From Deltaproteobacteria bacterium (GTDB lineage Bacteria > Desulfobacterota > Syntrophia > Syntrophales > UBA5619): a stretch of DNA of 61,324 nt. The notes below the pieces were generated by a model. The model searched no databases, was not told the DNA's origin, and worked only from the letters and a program-made list of their open reading frames with translations. Below, piece by piece: positions 53,204 to 61,324 of the stretch (position 1 is the first letter of the stretch; every line of letters starts with the position of its first letter). Position numbers and translations under genes: made by a program. The stretch covers positions 1 to 61,324 of the forward strand of contig JAJFTY010000078.1 in assembly GCA_021372695.1 (NCBI GenBank), given 5' to 3'.

Positions 53204-54844
53204 ATGGGACTGAAGGACTACGCGTCGAAACGCAAATTCGAAGAAACACCGGAGCCGAAGCCCCTCCCGCGCCCGGGTGGCGGGCCGCTCGCCTTCGTCG
53301 TCCAGAAGCACGCGGCGCGTGCCCTTCACTACGATCTCCGGCTCGAGATGGAGGGGGTGCTGAAGAGCTGGGCCATACCCAAGGGGCCATCGCTCACTCC
53401 GGGCTCGAAAAGGCTCGCCGTCATGGTGGAAGACCATCCCTTCGATTACCGGGATTTCGAGGGGAAGATCCCGGAGGGGAATTACGGCGCGGGAAGCGTG
53501 ATCGTGTGGGACCGGGGGTTCTACCATCACCCGTCCGGCGCAGATGGAAAGGCGGGCGAGCAGTTTCTCCTGGAGGGGTTGAAGAAGGGGGATCTGAAGT
53601 TCGTCCTCGAAGGGGAGAAGCTCCGGGGCGAATTCGCGCTCGTCAAGACGCGGCAGGATGAGAAGTCCTGGCTCCTCCTGAAGAAGAAGGACCGTTTTGC
53701 GACCGATGCGGAGGTCCTCGGGCAGAACCGCTCCGTGGTCTCCGGCAAGACCCTGGAGGAGATCGCCGCAGACGACCCGAATGAGCCTTCCGTGCAGAGA
53801 AGGATGGACCGGGTCCGCCTCCGGGAGGCGCTGGAGGGGGACGAACTCGCGGATGCGCCGGTGAAGCCGATGCCGCACCGGGTCCGGCCGATGCTGGCGA
53901 CGCTGATCCGCGAGCCCTTCGACGACCCGGACTGGATTTTCGAGGTGAAGTGGGACGGCTACCGCGCCGTCGCCGAGGTCCGGGCAGGAGAGGTTTCGCT
54001 CTACTCCCGAAACGGGATCTCCTTCCGCCGGAAGTTTCCGCCCATCTTTGACGCTCTCGGGAAGCTCGGGTTCGAGGCCGTTCTCGACGGCGAGATCGTC
54101 GCCGTCGACGACCGGGGGAACCCCGACTTCCAGACGCTGCAGGATTATCAGAGGACCGGCAAGGGCCGCCTGGTCTACTACGTCTTCGACCTGCTCCACT
54201 TCGCGGGGCGCGACCTGACCGGCCTCCCCCTCGTCCGGAGAAAGGAGATCCTGAAGAAGATCCTCCCTGCTCTTGCGGAGGTCAAATTCAGCGACCACGT
54301 CAAGGGCGAGGGGGTACTCTTCTTTCGGGTCGCCCGGGAGAGGGGGCTCGAAGGGATCATGGCCAAGCACGGCCAGAGCGCCTACCGGATGGGGCGGAGG
54401 AGCCGGCAGTGGCTGAAGGTCAAGACGAAGCTCGTCCAGGAGGGGGTGGTCGCGGGCTTCACCGAACCGCGGGGGAGCCGGAAATATTTCGGCGCCCTCA
54501 TCCTCGGGGTCTATCGCGGGGATGAACTGATCTACATCGGCCATACCGGCGGCGGCTTCGGAGCGGCCGCGCTCCGGGAGATCCGCAAAAAGCTGGATCC
54601 CCTGATCCGGAAGCGTTCTCCCTTCCGTGTGGCGCCGAAGGCCAATACGCCGGTCACCTGGGTCAAGCCCGAACTGGTCTGTGAAGTGGCTTTCCAGGGC
54701 TGGACCGACGAGGGGCTTATGCGGCAGCCCGTCTTCCTGCGGCTGCGGGAAGACAAATCCGCCCGCGAGGTGGTGCGCGAGATGGCCGATTCGACGGCGC
54801 CCGCGGACCGGCCGCCGGGCGGCGAAGAAGGAGCGAAAGAATGA
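53204..54844 (+). CDS. ligD: LigD phosphoesterase and ATP-dependent DNA ligase
   Basis: A 546-aa protein with two LigD modules. The 3'-phosphoesterase domain covers about residues 1-170 (HAARALHYDLRLE with His36, His42 and Asp44; VEDHPFDYRDFEG). The ligase follows: nucleotidyl Lys249 in FEVKWDGYRA (motif I), YYVFDLLHFAG (III), GIMAKHGQSAY (IV), WLKVKTK (V), then an OB-fold ending in Glu-rich residues. It lacks the polymerase domain, which is the preceding gene, 44 bp away. It seals breaks held by Ku. Confidence 0.94.
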   Translation: MGLKDYASKRKFEETPEPKPLPRPGGGPLAFVVQKHAARALHYDLRLEMEGVLKSWAIPKGPSLTPGSKRLAVMVEDHPFDYRDFEGKIPEGNYGAGSVIVWDRGFYHHPSGADGKAGEQFLLEGLKKGDLKFVLEGEKLRGEFALVKTRQDEKSWLLLKKKDRFATDAEVLGQNRSVVSGKTLEEIAADDPNEPSVQRRMDRVRLREALEGDELADAPVKPMPHRVRPMLATLIREPFDDPDWIFEVKWDGYRAVAEVRAGEVSLYSRNGISFRRKFPPIFDALGKLGFEAVLDGEIVAVDDRGNPDFQTLQDYQRTGKGRLVYYVFDLLHFAGRDLTGLPLVRRKEILKKILPALAEVKFSDHVKGEGVLFFRVARERGLEGIMAKHGQSAYRMGRRSRQWLKVKTKLVQEGVVAGFTEPRGSRKYFGALILGVYRGDELIYIGHTGGGFGAAALREIRKKLDPLIRKRSPFRVAPKANTPVTWVKPELVCEVAFQGWTDEGLMRQPVFLRLREDKSAREVVREMADSTAPADRPPGGEEGAKE

Positions 54845-55584
54845 AGATCGATGTGGGAACCAGCGGCTACGGCTACAAGGAGTGGAAAGGGATATTCTAC
54901 CCCGAAAAGATCACCGCCGGAGAGATGCTGCCCTTCTATGCGGAGCGGCTCCACGCCGTTGAGATCAACAACACCTTCTATCGCATGCCCACGGAGCCTC
55001 TTCTGAGGTCCTGGGCGGCGCAGGTCCCGGATAACTTCGTCTTCGTGCTCAAGGCGCCGCAGGTGATCACGCATCGAAAGCGGCTGAAGAACGCGGAGAG
55101 GGAGACCGCCCACTTTTTCGAAATGGTGCCGGCTCTGGCGGGGAAAGCCGGCCCGGTCCTGTTTCAGTTTCCCGCGAATTTCCGGGCGGATCTCACGGTC
55201 CTTGGCCATTTTTCCACCCTGATCCCCGGCGACCGCCTCTGCGCATTCGAATTCCGCAGCCCTGCTCCGCTTGATCCCGGAATCGTCGATCTTCTCCGGG
55301 AGAAGCGGCACTGCGTCGTCGTTTCGGATACCGACGAGCGCCCGGCCGGGGAGATCGTGCCGACCGCCTCCTGGGGTTACCTGCGGCTGCGCCGTTCCGA
55401 CTACGGGGAGGCCGATCTCAACGGATGGCGGGAGAGAATCGGGTCGCAGCCCTGGCAGAGGGCGTTCGTCTTCTTCAAGCACGAAGAGAAGGCCAGGGGG
55501 CCCGAAATGGCCATGCGTTTTCAGGAACTGATCCGGACGGCCGGAGGGCCGGAGGGAATGAAGCGGCAACCAATCGAGAACTGA
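54841..55584 (+). CDS. DUF72-family protein
   Basis: A 247-aa member of DUF72 (YecE-like), a TIM-barrel-like family without a firm function, often found near DNA repair genes. VGTSGYGYKEWKGIFYP, ERLHAVEINNTFYRMP, FVLKAPQVITH and LFQFPANF are typical. The ATG overlaps the ligase stop (ATGA), so it belongs to the NHEJ operon. DUF72 next to LigD recurs in other bacteria, which suggests a repair-linked role. Confidence 0.88.
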   Translation: MKIDVGTSGYGYKEWKGIFYPEKITAGEMLPFYAERLHAVEINNTFYRMPTEPLLRSWAAQVPDNFVFVLKAPQVITHRKRLKNAERETAHFFEMVPALAGKAGPVLFQFPANFRADLTVLGHFSTLIPGDRLCAFEFRSPAPLDPGIVDLLREKRHCVVVSDTDERPAGEIVPTASWGYLRLRRSDYGEADLNGWRERIGSQPWQRAFVFFKHEEKARGPEMAMRFQELIRTAGGPEGMKRQPIEN

Positions 55585-55605
55585 TGGAAAGGGAGGCAGA
55601 ATGTC

Positions 55606-56124
55606 ATGGCAACGTCGACTGGAGAACAGCTTGCGGCAGGCATCCGGGAAAAAATTGCAGAGCTGAAGAAGGTCTGCGAAGGGGTCGATGAGGGCACGGC
55701 CGCTCGCGCACCCGCAGGACGCTGGTCTCCGAAAGAGATCCTCTCACACCTTCTGGGGCCCGAGGAGAAAGGCCACCTGCCGGCCCTGAGGCTATTTCTC
55801 GACCAGGATACCCCGATGATCGGTCTCGATCCCGGCAATCCCCATTTCACGGCAAAGCGCGCTCGGATGACCTTTCGCGAACTCTTCTCCGAGGCGGAGA
55901 AGGAGTACGAACGCGTCTGCGGGTTTGTGGAGGGACTCTCCGCGGAGCAACTGGGCCGGAAGGCACACGTCCCCGTGCTCAAGGATTCGCCGTTCGGGGA
56001 ATATCCCACGCTGGAAGGATGGATCATCGGGATCTTGGATGACCACATTCAATTCCACACCGGCCACCTCCGTGAGATCCTGCAACAACTCGGCACCCCA
56101 CCTCCACCCCAGCCGGCCGGGTGA
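55606..56124 (+). CDS. DinB-like (DinB_2) four-helix protein
   Basis: A 172-aa predicted four-helix bundle of the DinB/YfiT superfamily. GRWSPKEILSHLLGPEE supplies a His and DDHIQFHTGHLREI two more, a usual metal-binding set. Many members are thiol-dependent transferases or damage-induced proteins of unknown activity. It lies 21 bp after the DUF72 gene and so probably ends the NHEJ operon. Confidence 0.78.
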   Translation: MATSTGEQLAAGIREKIAELKKVCEGVDEGTAARAPAGRWSPKEILSHLLGPEEKGHLPALRLFLDQDTPMIGLDPGNPHFTAKRARMTFRELFSEAEKEYERVCGFVEGLSAEQLGRKAHVPVLKDSPFGEYPTLEGWIIGILDDHIQFHTGHLREILQQLGTPPPPQPAG

Positions 56125-56156
56125 ATACTCCCGTGAGCGTAATCCCGGCGGTGCCG

Positions 56157-56501
56157 CTATCTCCTTTTCTTCTTCCTCGTTTCCGGAGCGATCGCGTGAG
56201 CCGAGGCGATTTCCACCCCTTCGAGGAGCGCTTCAGCGGCCCGCCGGCCCCTGGGTTTGGAGGCACGGCCGGTACCGCCGACGATTCTTTCGCCCTCAAC
56301 GAGTTCCTCCTCGATGGGCATATCGTCGGCGAATTCACCGGCTTCCTGCGGTGGCACCTCGTTTTCGAAGTCGTTGAGGCTCCAGATCAGCGCGTCGAGG
56401 TCTTTGTCGCATTCCCTGTCCTCTCCGCTGTTGAATTCATTGCTCTTCTCGTCGATCAGCCTGTCGAGCGGCTTGATTGCGTCAACGTCACGGCATCTCA
56501 T
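56157..56501 (-). CDS. Hypothetical acidic small protein with basic C terminus
   Basis: A 114-aa protein of unknown function. It begins MRCRDVDAIKPLDRLIDEKS, has a strongly acidic middle (FADDMPIEEELVEGERIVGG) and a basic end (ETRKKKRR). A very good ribosome site (GGAGGAGGAAGACC) precedes the ATG at 56501, which supports a real gene although no domain is recognised. It is convergent with the DinB-like gene. Confidence 0.6.
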   Translation of the reverse strand: MRCRDVDAIKPLDRLIDEKSNEFNSGEDRECDKDLDALIWSLNDFENEVPPQEAGEFADDMPIEEELVEGERIVGGTGRASKPRGRRAAEALLEGVEIASAHAIAPETRKKKRR

Positions 56502-56566
56502 GGTCTTCCTCCTCCAGCATGTTCGGGTTTCCCGGTCGCGACGATCGGTGGCCCGTTGGTATCGCA

Positions 56567-56635
56567 TTCTATGGACAGACCGCTCCGGCGGCAACGGGGA
56601 TTGATTGTAAGGGGATTGGTAGGCTGAATCAGGGG
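56567..56635 (+). repeat. Dispersed intergenic repeat, copy C
   Basis: Same family as 45580-45645: TTCTATGGACAGACCG, CGGCGGCAAC, GATTGATTGT, GGATTGGTAGGC. It is upstream of the DUF4412-like gene and of the divergent small acidic gene. Confidence 0.65.
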
Positions 56636-56782
56636 TCGGGGCGGCCGCAAGGAAAGAGGTTTTCAGGCCGGAATTTATTTGACACTCGGGGCTGTTCTTC
56701 ATATGCTTCCCCGCGGGAAAGGGACTTGGCAGGGGCTTTCCGAAGATGGAACGTTCATGATTGGAGAGAGGAGGAGGGAGCT

Positions 56783-57463
56783 ATGAGATATGCAGCCATT
56801 CTGGCGTCGTTCCTTTTCACGGCAGTCTTTCTGGTCACCGGCGATCCCGTTCTGGCCGCCCCGCCGGACAATTTCACGGCGATCATGGTCTCTTCGGGAA
56901 TGGAAATGCCGATGGCGCGAATGGGAACCAGAAGCCGCACGGAGAATCCGGCCATGAAGGGCCTCGTGACCATCACGCAGGGCGATGCCAGGAAGACCAT
57001 CATGATGAACACAACCGCCAAGACCTACTTCGAGCAGCCGATGAGAGAGCGGGATACGGCGCCAAACGTCTACGACTCCGATGTGGTGCTCGACAAGAAA
57101 AAGGTCGGAAGCGAGACCATCGACGGCCATCCCTGCACCAAATATGACGCGATCTTCTATCGCAAGAACAAGCCGGCGGAGAAGAACAAAGCCACCCTGT
57201 GGGAGGCCCAGGATCTCAAGGATTTCACGATTCAAACTGAAGTCGACATGCCTGCGAACCCGAAGTATCCGGGGTCCGGTGGTAAGATGGTCATGAAATT
57301 CAAAGAGGTCAGGCTTGGCGCGGCCACGCCCGACCTGTTCGAAGTGCCGAAGGATTACAAAAAAGTCAACAGCATGCCGGAAGTGATGGGTGCAGAGGGG
57401 ATGGGGAATACCGGCGACATGATGAAAAAATTTCCCAAGGGACAGCGTCCGCCCAAACCGTGA
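56783..57463 (+). CDS. DUF4412-like secreted protein
   Basis: A 226-aa exported protein. The signal peptide ends DPVLA-APPDNF (residue 25). The mature part, FTAIMVSSGMEMPMARMG, DARKTIMMNTTAKTYFEQPM, GSETIDGHPCTKYDA and LFEVPKDYKKV, follows the DUF4412 pattern of repeated strands with a conserved GHxC. It is rich in Met. Function is unknown; a periplasmic lipoprotein-sorting-like fold is suspected. ATG at 56783 follows GAGGAGGGAG. Confidence 0.78.
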   Translation: MRYAAILASFLFTAVFLVTGDPVLAAPPDNFTAIMVSSGMEMPMARMGTRSRTENPAMKGLVTITQGDARKTIMMNTTAKTYFEQPMRERDTAPNVYDSDVVLDKKKVGSETIDGHPCTKYDAIFYRKNKPAEKNKATLWEAQDLKDFTIQTEVDMPANPKYPGSGGKMVMKFKEVRLGAATPDLFEVPKDYKKVNSMPEVMGAEGMGNTGDMMKKFPKGQRPPKP

Positions 57464-57620
57464 CGGCATCGTTTCACCCGGCCCTCGTGCCTCTTGCCGC
57501 TCCTGCATCGAAGCGGTCGTTCATTGAATCGGACGTTGGGAATCAACGCGCCATGATCTTGGCTGCTTTCTATTGTGCTGATACTCTTTTGTCACGATAT
57601 GCGAATTCGGGGAGGATGCC

Positions 57621-58736
57621 ATGCGGGAACAAAGGGTTCTGTTTGGTGAGATTCTGTCGCGGGCGGGCATTACCATCGACGGCCCGAACCCCTGGGACAT
57701 TCAGGTCAAGGATGAGACGTTCTTCGTGCGGCTGCTCCGGGACAACAGCCTCGGCCTGGGCGAGGCCTACATGGAGGGGCTCTGGGAGTGCCGGCGAATC
57801 GATGAATTCATCTGCCGCATCCTCCGGGCCAATCTCGACGAAGAGATCAGGGGCGGTCTGAAATTTCTCCTGCCCTACATGAGCGCGCTGCTTTTCAATT
57901 CCCAGACCCGGAGGCGGGCGCACGTGATCGCCGATCGCCACTATGACTTGGGCAACGACCTCTTCTTCTCCTTCCTGGACCCCTACAATCAGTACAGTTG
58001 CGGCTACTTCAACGGCACCGACGACCTGGCCCAGGCCCAGCAGAACAAACTCGCCCTGATCTGCCGGAAGCTGGACCTGAAGCCCACGGACCATCTCCTG
58101 GACATCGGGTGCGGCTGGGGAGGGCTCGCGAAGTATGCCGCGGAGCACTACGGATGCACCGTCACGGGCGTCACGATCTCGCGGGAGCAGGTCCGCCACG
58201 GCGCGGCTTACGGCAAAGACCTGCCCGTCCGGATCCGGGAGTGCGAATACCGCGATATCCAGGGGAGCTTCGACAAGGTCGTCTCCGTGGGCATGTTCGA
58301 GCATGTGGGACAGAAGAATTTTCCAACCTTCATGGGGGTGGTCCATCGCTGCCTGAAGGATGACGGCATATTCCTCCTCCACACGATCGGAGGGAATCGG
58401 TCGCAGGTCAAATGCGAACCGTGGATCGGCAAATACATCTTCCCGAACAGCATGCTGCCCAGCATCGCCCAGATCGGCAAGGCCACCGAGGATTTTTTCG
58501 TCATGGAGGACTGGCACAACCTCGGGCCGCATTACGACAAAACCCTGATGGCCTGGCACGACAACTTCCAGAACAACTGGGGCCGGCTGGAAGGCAAGTA
58601 TGACAACCAGTTCAAGCGGATGTGGGAGTACTATCTCCTCTCCTGCGCCGGCGCTTTCCGGGCGCGCAACATCCAATTGTGGCAGATCGTTCTGACCAAA
58701 CGCGGCAGGCTTCAACCCGATTGCCGCAAGCAGTGA
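57621..58736 (+). CDS. cfa: Cyclopropane-fatty-acyl-phospholipid synthase
   Basis: A 371-aa SAM-dependent enzyme that adds a methylene bridge to unsaturated fatty-acid chains of membrane lipids. RHYDLGNDLFFSFLDPYNQYSCGYF near residues 110-135, the SAM motif LLDIGCGWGGLAKYAAEHYG, GVTISREQ and GMFEHVG are all present, and length matches E. coli Cfa. The ATG follows GGGGAGGATGCC. It is a single gene here. Confidence 0.94.
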   Translation: MREQRVLFGEILSRAGITIDGPNPWDIQVKDETFFVRLLRDNSLGLGEAYMEGLWECRRIDEFICRILRANLDEEIRGGLKFLLPYMSALLFNSQTRRRAHVIADRHYDLGNDLFFSFLDPYNQYSCGYFNGTDDLAQAQQNKLALICRKLDLKPTDHLLDIGCGWGGLAKYAAEHYGCTVTGVTISREQVRHGAAYGKDLPVRIRECEYRDIQGSFDKVVSVGMFEHVGQKNFPTFMGVVHRCLKDDGIFLLHTIGGNRSQVKCEPWIGKYIFPNSMLPSIAQIGKATEDFFVMEDWHNLGPHYDKTLMAWHDNFQNNWGRLEGKYDNQFKRMWEYYLLSCAGAFRARNIQLWQIVLTKRGRLQPDCRKQ

Positions 58737-58798
58737 GCGGATTCGGGCGTGGCTTTCCCGTCCCCCGATCCGCCCTTGGCTTCAGTGCGGCGCATATG

Positions 58799-59137
58799 CT
58801 AATGGGGCTCGCCGACGCCATAGGCTATGGCCAGGTAGCGGCAGATCTCGAGCGGCGCGGCGACGAAGCGGTTGCCTTTGGCATCGCCCACCTGGACTCC
58901 TGCGGGGATCGGGTGTTCTCCTCCCAGGATGAGCTTCGGACAGCCCTGGTTTTCGTCGCCGATCTCGGCCACGAGGCTGGGGCGCGGTCTCGGGAATTCG
59001 ATGTAGCGTATCTCGATCTTTTCCCGGAGAGCGGGATAGAATGAGAGCATCCCCTCGACCTGAGCGCATCCGGGGCAGAAGTAAGCCTTGCCTTGATCGA
59101 TGAAGCCGGGTTTCAGCAGATAGAGTCTGTCTTTCAT
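58799..59137 (-). CDS. DUF3088-family protein
   Basis: A 112-aa protein beginning MKDRLYLLKPGF, with YFCPGCAQVEGML (a thioredoxin-like CxxC) and PKLILGGEHPIP. This matches DUF3088, small thioredoxin-like proteins of unknown role. The ATG at 59137 has an A/G-rich upstream (GAAAGGAGAAATG). The longer open frame upstream has no ribosome site. Confidence 0.78.
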   Translation of the reverse strand: MKDRLYLLKPGFIDQGKAYFCPGCAQVEGMLSFYPALREKIEIRYIEFPRPRPSLVAEIGDENQGCPKLILGGEHPIPAGVQVGDAKGNRFVAAPLEICRYLAIAYGVGEPH

Positions 59138-59355
59138 AGTCCATTTCTCCTTTCGATCACGCGTGGCGTGAAGATTGGCGGACAAACCGGAACATGTCAA
59201 GGAGATTTCGGTACGGCCCGAACGCCCGGCTTGACATTCAACGCAAAGCGGAGCATGAAAGCGCCACTGCCTTCCGGAGTGCCCGACCGCCGTTCGCACA
59301 TCCCGGTTGAATTGGTCTTGGTCGTATCGCTTCGGAGCGGAATGAAGGCGTGAGG

Positions 59356-60594
59356 ATGTCGGGTCCGCAAGACGTGCCAACAAGAGAGGGAAAGAGCTCC
59401 AGCTATTGCTGGGTCATCGTCGGGGTCCTGTGGCTGGCTCACGTCCTCTCCTTCGTGAACTTCTCCGGTTTCGGTATCCTGGCTCCGTTCATCAAGGAAG
59501 AGCTCCAACTCTCATCGTTCCAGATCGGATTCCTGATATCGGCGCTGTCGATCGGTTCGGGCGTCTGCCAGATGCCCGCGGGGCTCCTGGTCGACTTTGC
59601 CGGCGTGCGCCGGATGATGACGCTGGGAATGGTCGGAATCGGACTCTTCCTCGTCCTGTTCTCCCTGGCGCCTTCCTTTCCGGTGGCTCTGGTCGTCCTT
59701 CTGTTCTATGGGGCCGCAAACAGCGTCATCGGCCCCGGGTCGAGCAAATGCGTCATGGAGTGGTTTCCCGCGGTGGGCCGGGCCACGGCCATGGGGATCA
59801 AACAGACGGGCGTCAACTTCGGCGGGATCCTTGCCGGGCTTCTTCTGCCGGCCGTTGCGGTCCTCTATTCCTGGCGCCAGGGACTTTTTGCGATCGGCCT
59901 GGTCGAAGTGGCGGCGGCCATCCCGATCTACTGGCTGCTTCGGGTATCGCCGGTCCGTTCGGAGGCTCCCGCGGCTTCCCTCGACTGGGGGAGAGTCATG
60001 AAAACGGCCCTGCGCCGGGATATGCTGATCCTGGGGGGTATCGGGTTCTGCTTCATGGCCAGCCAGTTCTGTTTTTCCACCTATCTGACCCTGTTCCTGA
60101 TCCAGGAGATGAAATACCCCATTGCCCGGGCAGGCCAGTATTACGCCCTCTCTTTTTTCATCGGCGCCGCCGCCCGCGTCCTCTGGAGCGCGGCGAGCGA
60201 TTATCTGTTGGCCGGACGGCGAAAGGGGGTCCTGGTCCTGATTACCGGGCTCCTCTTCCTTTCTTCGCTTGGGCTGGGGGTGATCTCCTTCTTCCCGGTC
60301 CTCTCACCGCTTCTGGTATGCGCCGTTCTCGCCTTCGGCATGAGCGGGATCGGCTGGAATGCGATCTACTTGACGATCATGGGCGAGTCCGCGGGGAAAG
60401 AATCGGCGGGGTTGGCGATCGGCATCGGATATGGCTACGGTTTCCTGGGAGGCCTGATCGCTCCCCCGATTTTCGGTTTCCTCGTGGATCGAACGGACAC
60501 CTATGGCTGGTCCTGGCTTATCCTGACCCTGTGCACGGTGGGCATCATGCTTCTGCTGACCTGCTTCCGGGAGAAGCCGGCAGCCGCTCCCTGA
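59356..60594 (+). CDS. Major facilitator superfamily transporter
   Basis: A 412-aa inner-membrane protein with about 12 hydrophobic segments in two halves. Motif A appears as GLLVDFAGVRRMM, and a second, GFLVDRTDTYGW, in the last quarter. It is closest by eye to the organic-anion or hexuronate-type MFS families. The ATG at 59356 is preferred over a GTG two codons upstream. The substrate is unknown. Confidence 0.9.
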   Translation: MSGPQDVPTREGKSSSYCWVIVGVLWLAHVLSFVNFSGFGILAPFIKEELQLSSFQIGFLISALSIGSGVCQMPAGLLVDFAGVRRMMTLGMVGIGLFLVLFSLAPSFPVALVVLLFYGAANSVIGPGSSKCVMEWFPAVGRATAMGIKQTGVNFGGILAGLLLPAVAVLYSWRQGLFAIGLVEVAAAIPIYWLLRVSPVRSEAPAASLDWGRVMKTALRRDMLILGGIGFCFMASQFCFSTYLTLFLIQEMKYPIARAGQYYALSFFIGAAARVLWSAASDYLLAGRRKGVLVLITGLLFLSSLGLGVISFFPVLSPLLVCAVLAFGMSGIGWNAIYLTIMGESAGKESAGLAIGIGYGYGFLGGLIAPPIFGFLVDRTDTYGWSWLILTLCTVGIMLLLTCFREKPAAAP

Positions 60595-60717
60595 TCGTCG
60601 CCGCAGTTCTTCGGATGCACAGCCCTGGCGATGATTTTTCAAGTAATTTCCCGACGTCGATGCTTGATGTCGTCTTCATAATGTGCGAGCATTCCGAAAA
60701 AATGCATGGAGGCACCC

Positions 60718-61170
60718 ATGGAAGCTTCGAAGAGATCTCCCCGAATGTTCCTCCTGCTGATCATGGCGTTCATCGCGGTCTGCGGCATGGTCCTTTGTTC
60801 CTGCGATGAAAATGGCGAACCCATCGACAAACCGGATGAATACACCCATATCTATCGGGCGAAGGAGAAGTACATCCTGCGGGCCATCTATCAGACCTTC
60901 AAGGACAAAGAGTTCGGGCGACCGACCATCAATGAAGAAAAGCATCAGGTCACATCCGACCACGCCATCCGGGGCGAATGGAGGATCAGGGGGCTGGCCA
61001 TCGTCCGCGAGGTCAGCCGGAATGAAAGAGAAGTGGTGCTCTCCATCATCACCGAGAAGAAGACGCCGGCAGGATGGGAGCTGAGGCGGCTCCTTAAAAA
61101 GGAGCAATACGAACGGATCTTTGATGCCATCGACACCCAGATCTATCGGGAGATAGCCAAACCCGACTGA
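60718..61170 (+). CDS. Predicted lipoprotein of unknown function
   Basis: A 150-aa lipoprotein with signal and lipobox MVLCSC (Cys24 or 25). The mature part begins DENGEPIDKPDEYTHIY and is rich in charged residues with no recognised domain. The start is the ATG six bases after GGAGG; an in-frame ATG four codons upstream also exists. A strong terminator follows 50 bp after the stop. Confidence 0.75.
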   Translation: MEASKRSPRMFLLLIMAFIAVCGMVLCSCDENGEPIDKPDEYTHIYRAKEKYILRAIYQTFKDKEFGRPTINEEKHQVTSDHAIRGEWRIRGLAIVREVSRNEREVVLSIITEKKTPAGWELRRLLKKEQYERIFDAIDTQIYREIAKPD

Positions 61171-61224
61171 CAGCGATTCGTACATTCGGGTGATCCCCGT
61201 CGTTCGGCCGAACGGATGGCAATA

Positions 61225-61253
61225 AAAAACCCGCTGTTTCCAGCGGGTTTTTT
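61225..61253 (+). terminator. Bidirectional Rho-independent terminator
   Basis: AAAACCCGCTG and CAGCGGGTTTT pair over 11 bp with a short TTTC loop, flanked by A and T runs on either side. It ends the lipoprotein transcript and could also work for genes coming from the right. Confidence 0.93.
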
Positions 61254-61324
61254 ATTTGGATCATCCCTTGGTGGAGATGAGGGGGGACGATTGAATCCCC
61301 CTCCTCGAAATCACACTGGACCTA

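Overview
The window is a GC-rich bacterial chromosome segment. Its content fits an anaerobic, syntrophic or aromatic-acid-degrading deltaproteobacterium (Desulfobacterota, Syntrophales-like): many acyl-CoA dehydrogenases and crotonases, both CoA-transferase classes, a dehydrogenase resembling BadH of alicyclic acid degradation, TRAP and branched-chain (Liv-type) uptake systems, and no oxygenases. The taxon is inferred from gene content only. No rRNA, tRNA or CRISPR array was seen.

1-11.2 kb (minus strand): the N-terminal part of htpG, cut by the window edge; a CsgG-like lipoprotein; then a defence island. The island holds a giant Avs-like STAND NTPase with an N-terminal PD-(D/E)XK nuclease-like domain (2158 aa), a short BsuBI/PstI-type restriction endonuclease with no methyltransferase, and a DUF4062 + HATPase + winged-helix protein with QVTAQV repeats.

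11.2-17.6 kb (minus): a ParB-like protein with a repeated leader, a lipoprotein metallophosphoesterase, an omptin-family outer-membrane protease, an amidohydrolase carrying the same leader repeat, an RluA-type pseudouridine synthase, and a ~205-bp element with 23-bp terminal inverted repeats.

17.6-44.6 kb (all minus): a catabolic region of about 25 genes. In transcription order: a PAS-LuxR regulator; a TRAP transporter whose binding-protein gene has an in-frame TAG; a family I CoA-transferase; a crotonase; a family III CoA-transferase; a BadH-like SDR; an amidohydrolase-fold protein lacking its metal ligands; an acyl-CoA dehydrogenase and a terminator; then a nitroreductase, a crotonase, a second DctP, two acyl-CoA dehydrogenases with an amidohydrolase between them, a crotonase, 3-hydroxyacyl-CoA dehydrogenase, a thiolase with its DUF35 partner, and livKHMGF. 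Together these would import an organic (probably cyclic) acid, activate it with CoA, modify the ring and carry out beta-oxidation. The substrate cannot be read from the sequence.

44.6-50.4 kb: a decayed second copy of the parB start with its leader repeat, a small ferredoxin, a secreted small protein, an Ldh-family oxidoreductase, a PQQ-type sugar dehydrogenase lipoprotein, and a membrane-anchored TAXI protein.

50.6-56.1 kb (plus): a compact NHEJ operon with two tandem Ku genes, LigD polymerase and LigD phosphoesterase-ligase as separate genes, DUF72 and a DinB-like protein. 56.1-61.3 kb: an acidic small protein, a DUF4412-like secreted protein, cyclopropane-fatty-acid synthase, DUF3088, an MFS transporter and a lipoprotein closed by a clear terminator.

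Three families of dispersed intergenic repeats occur, and stable hairpins separate both solute-binding-protein genes from their permease genes.
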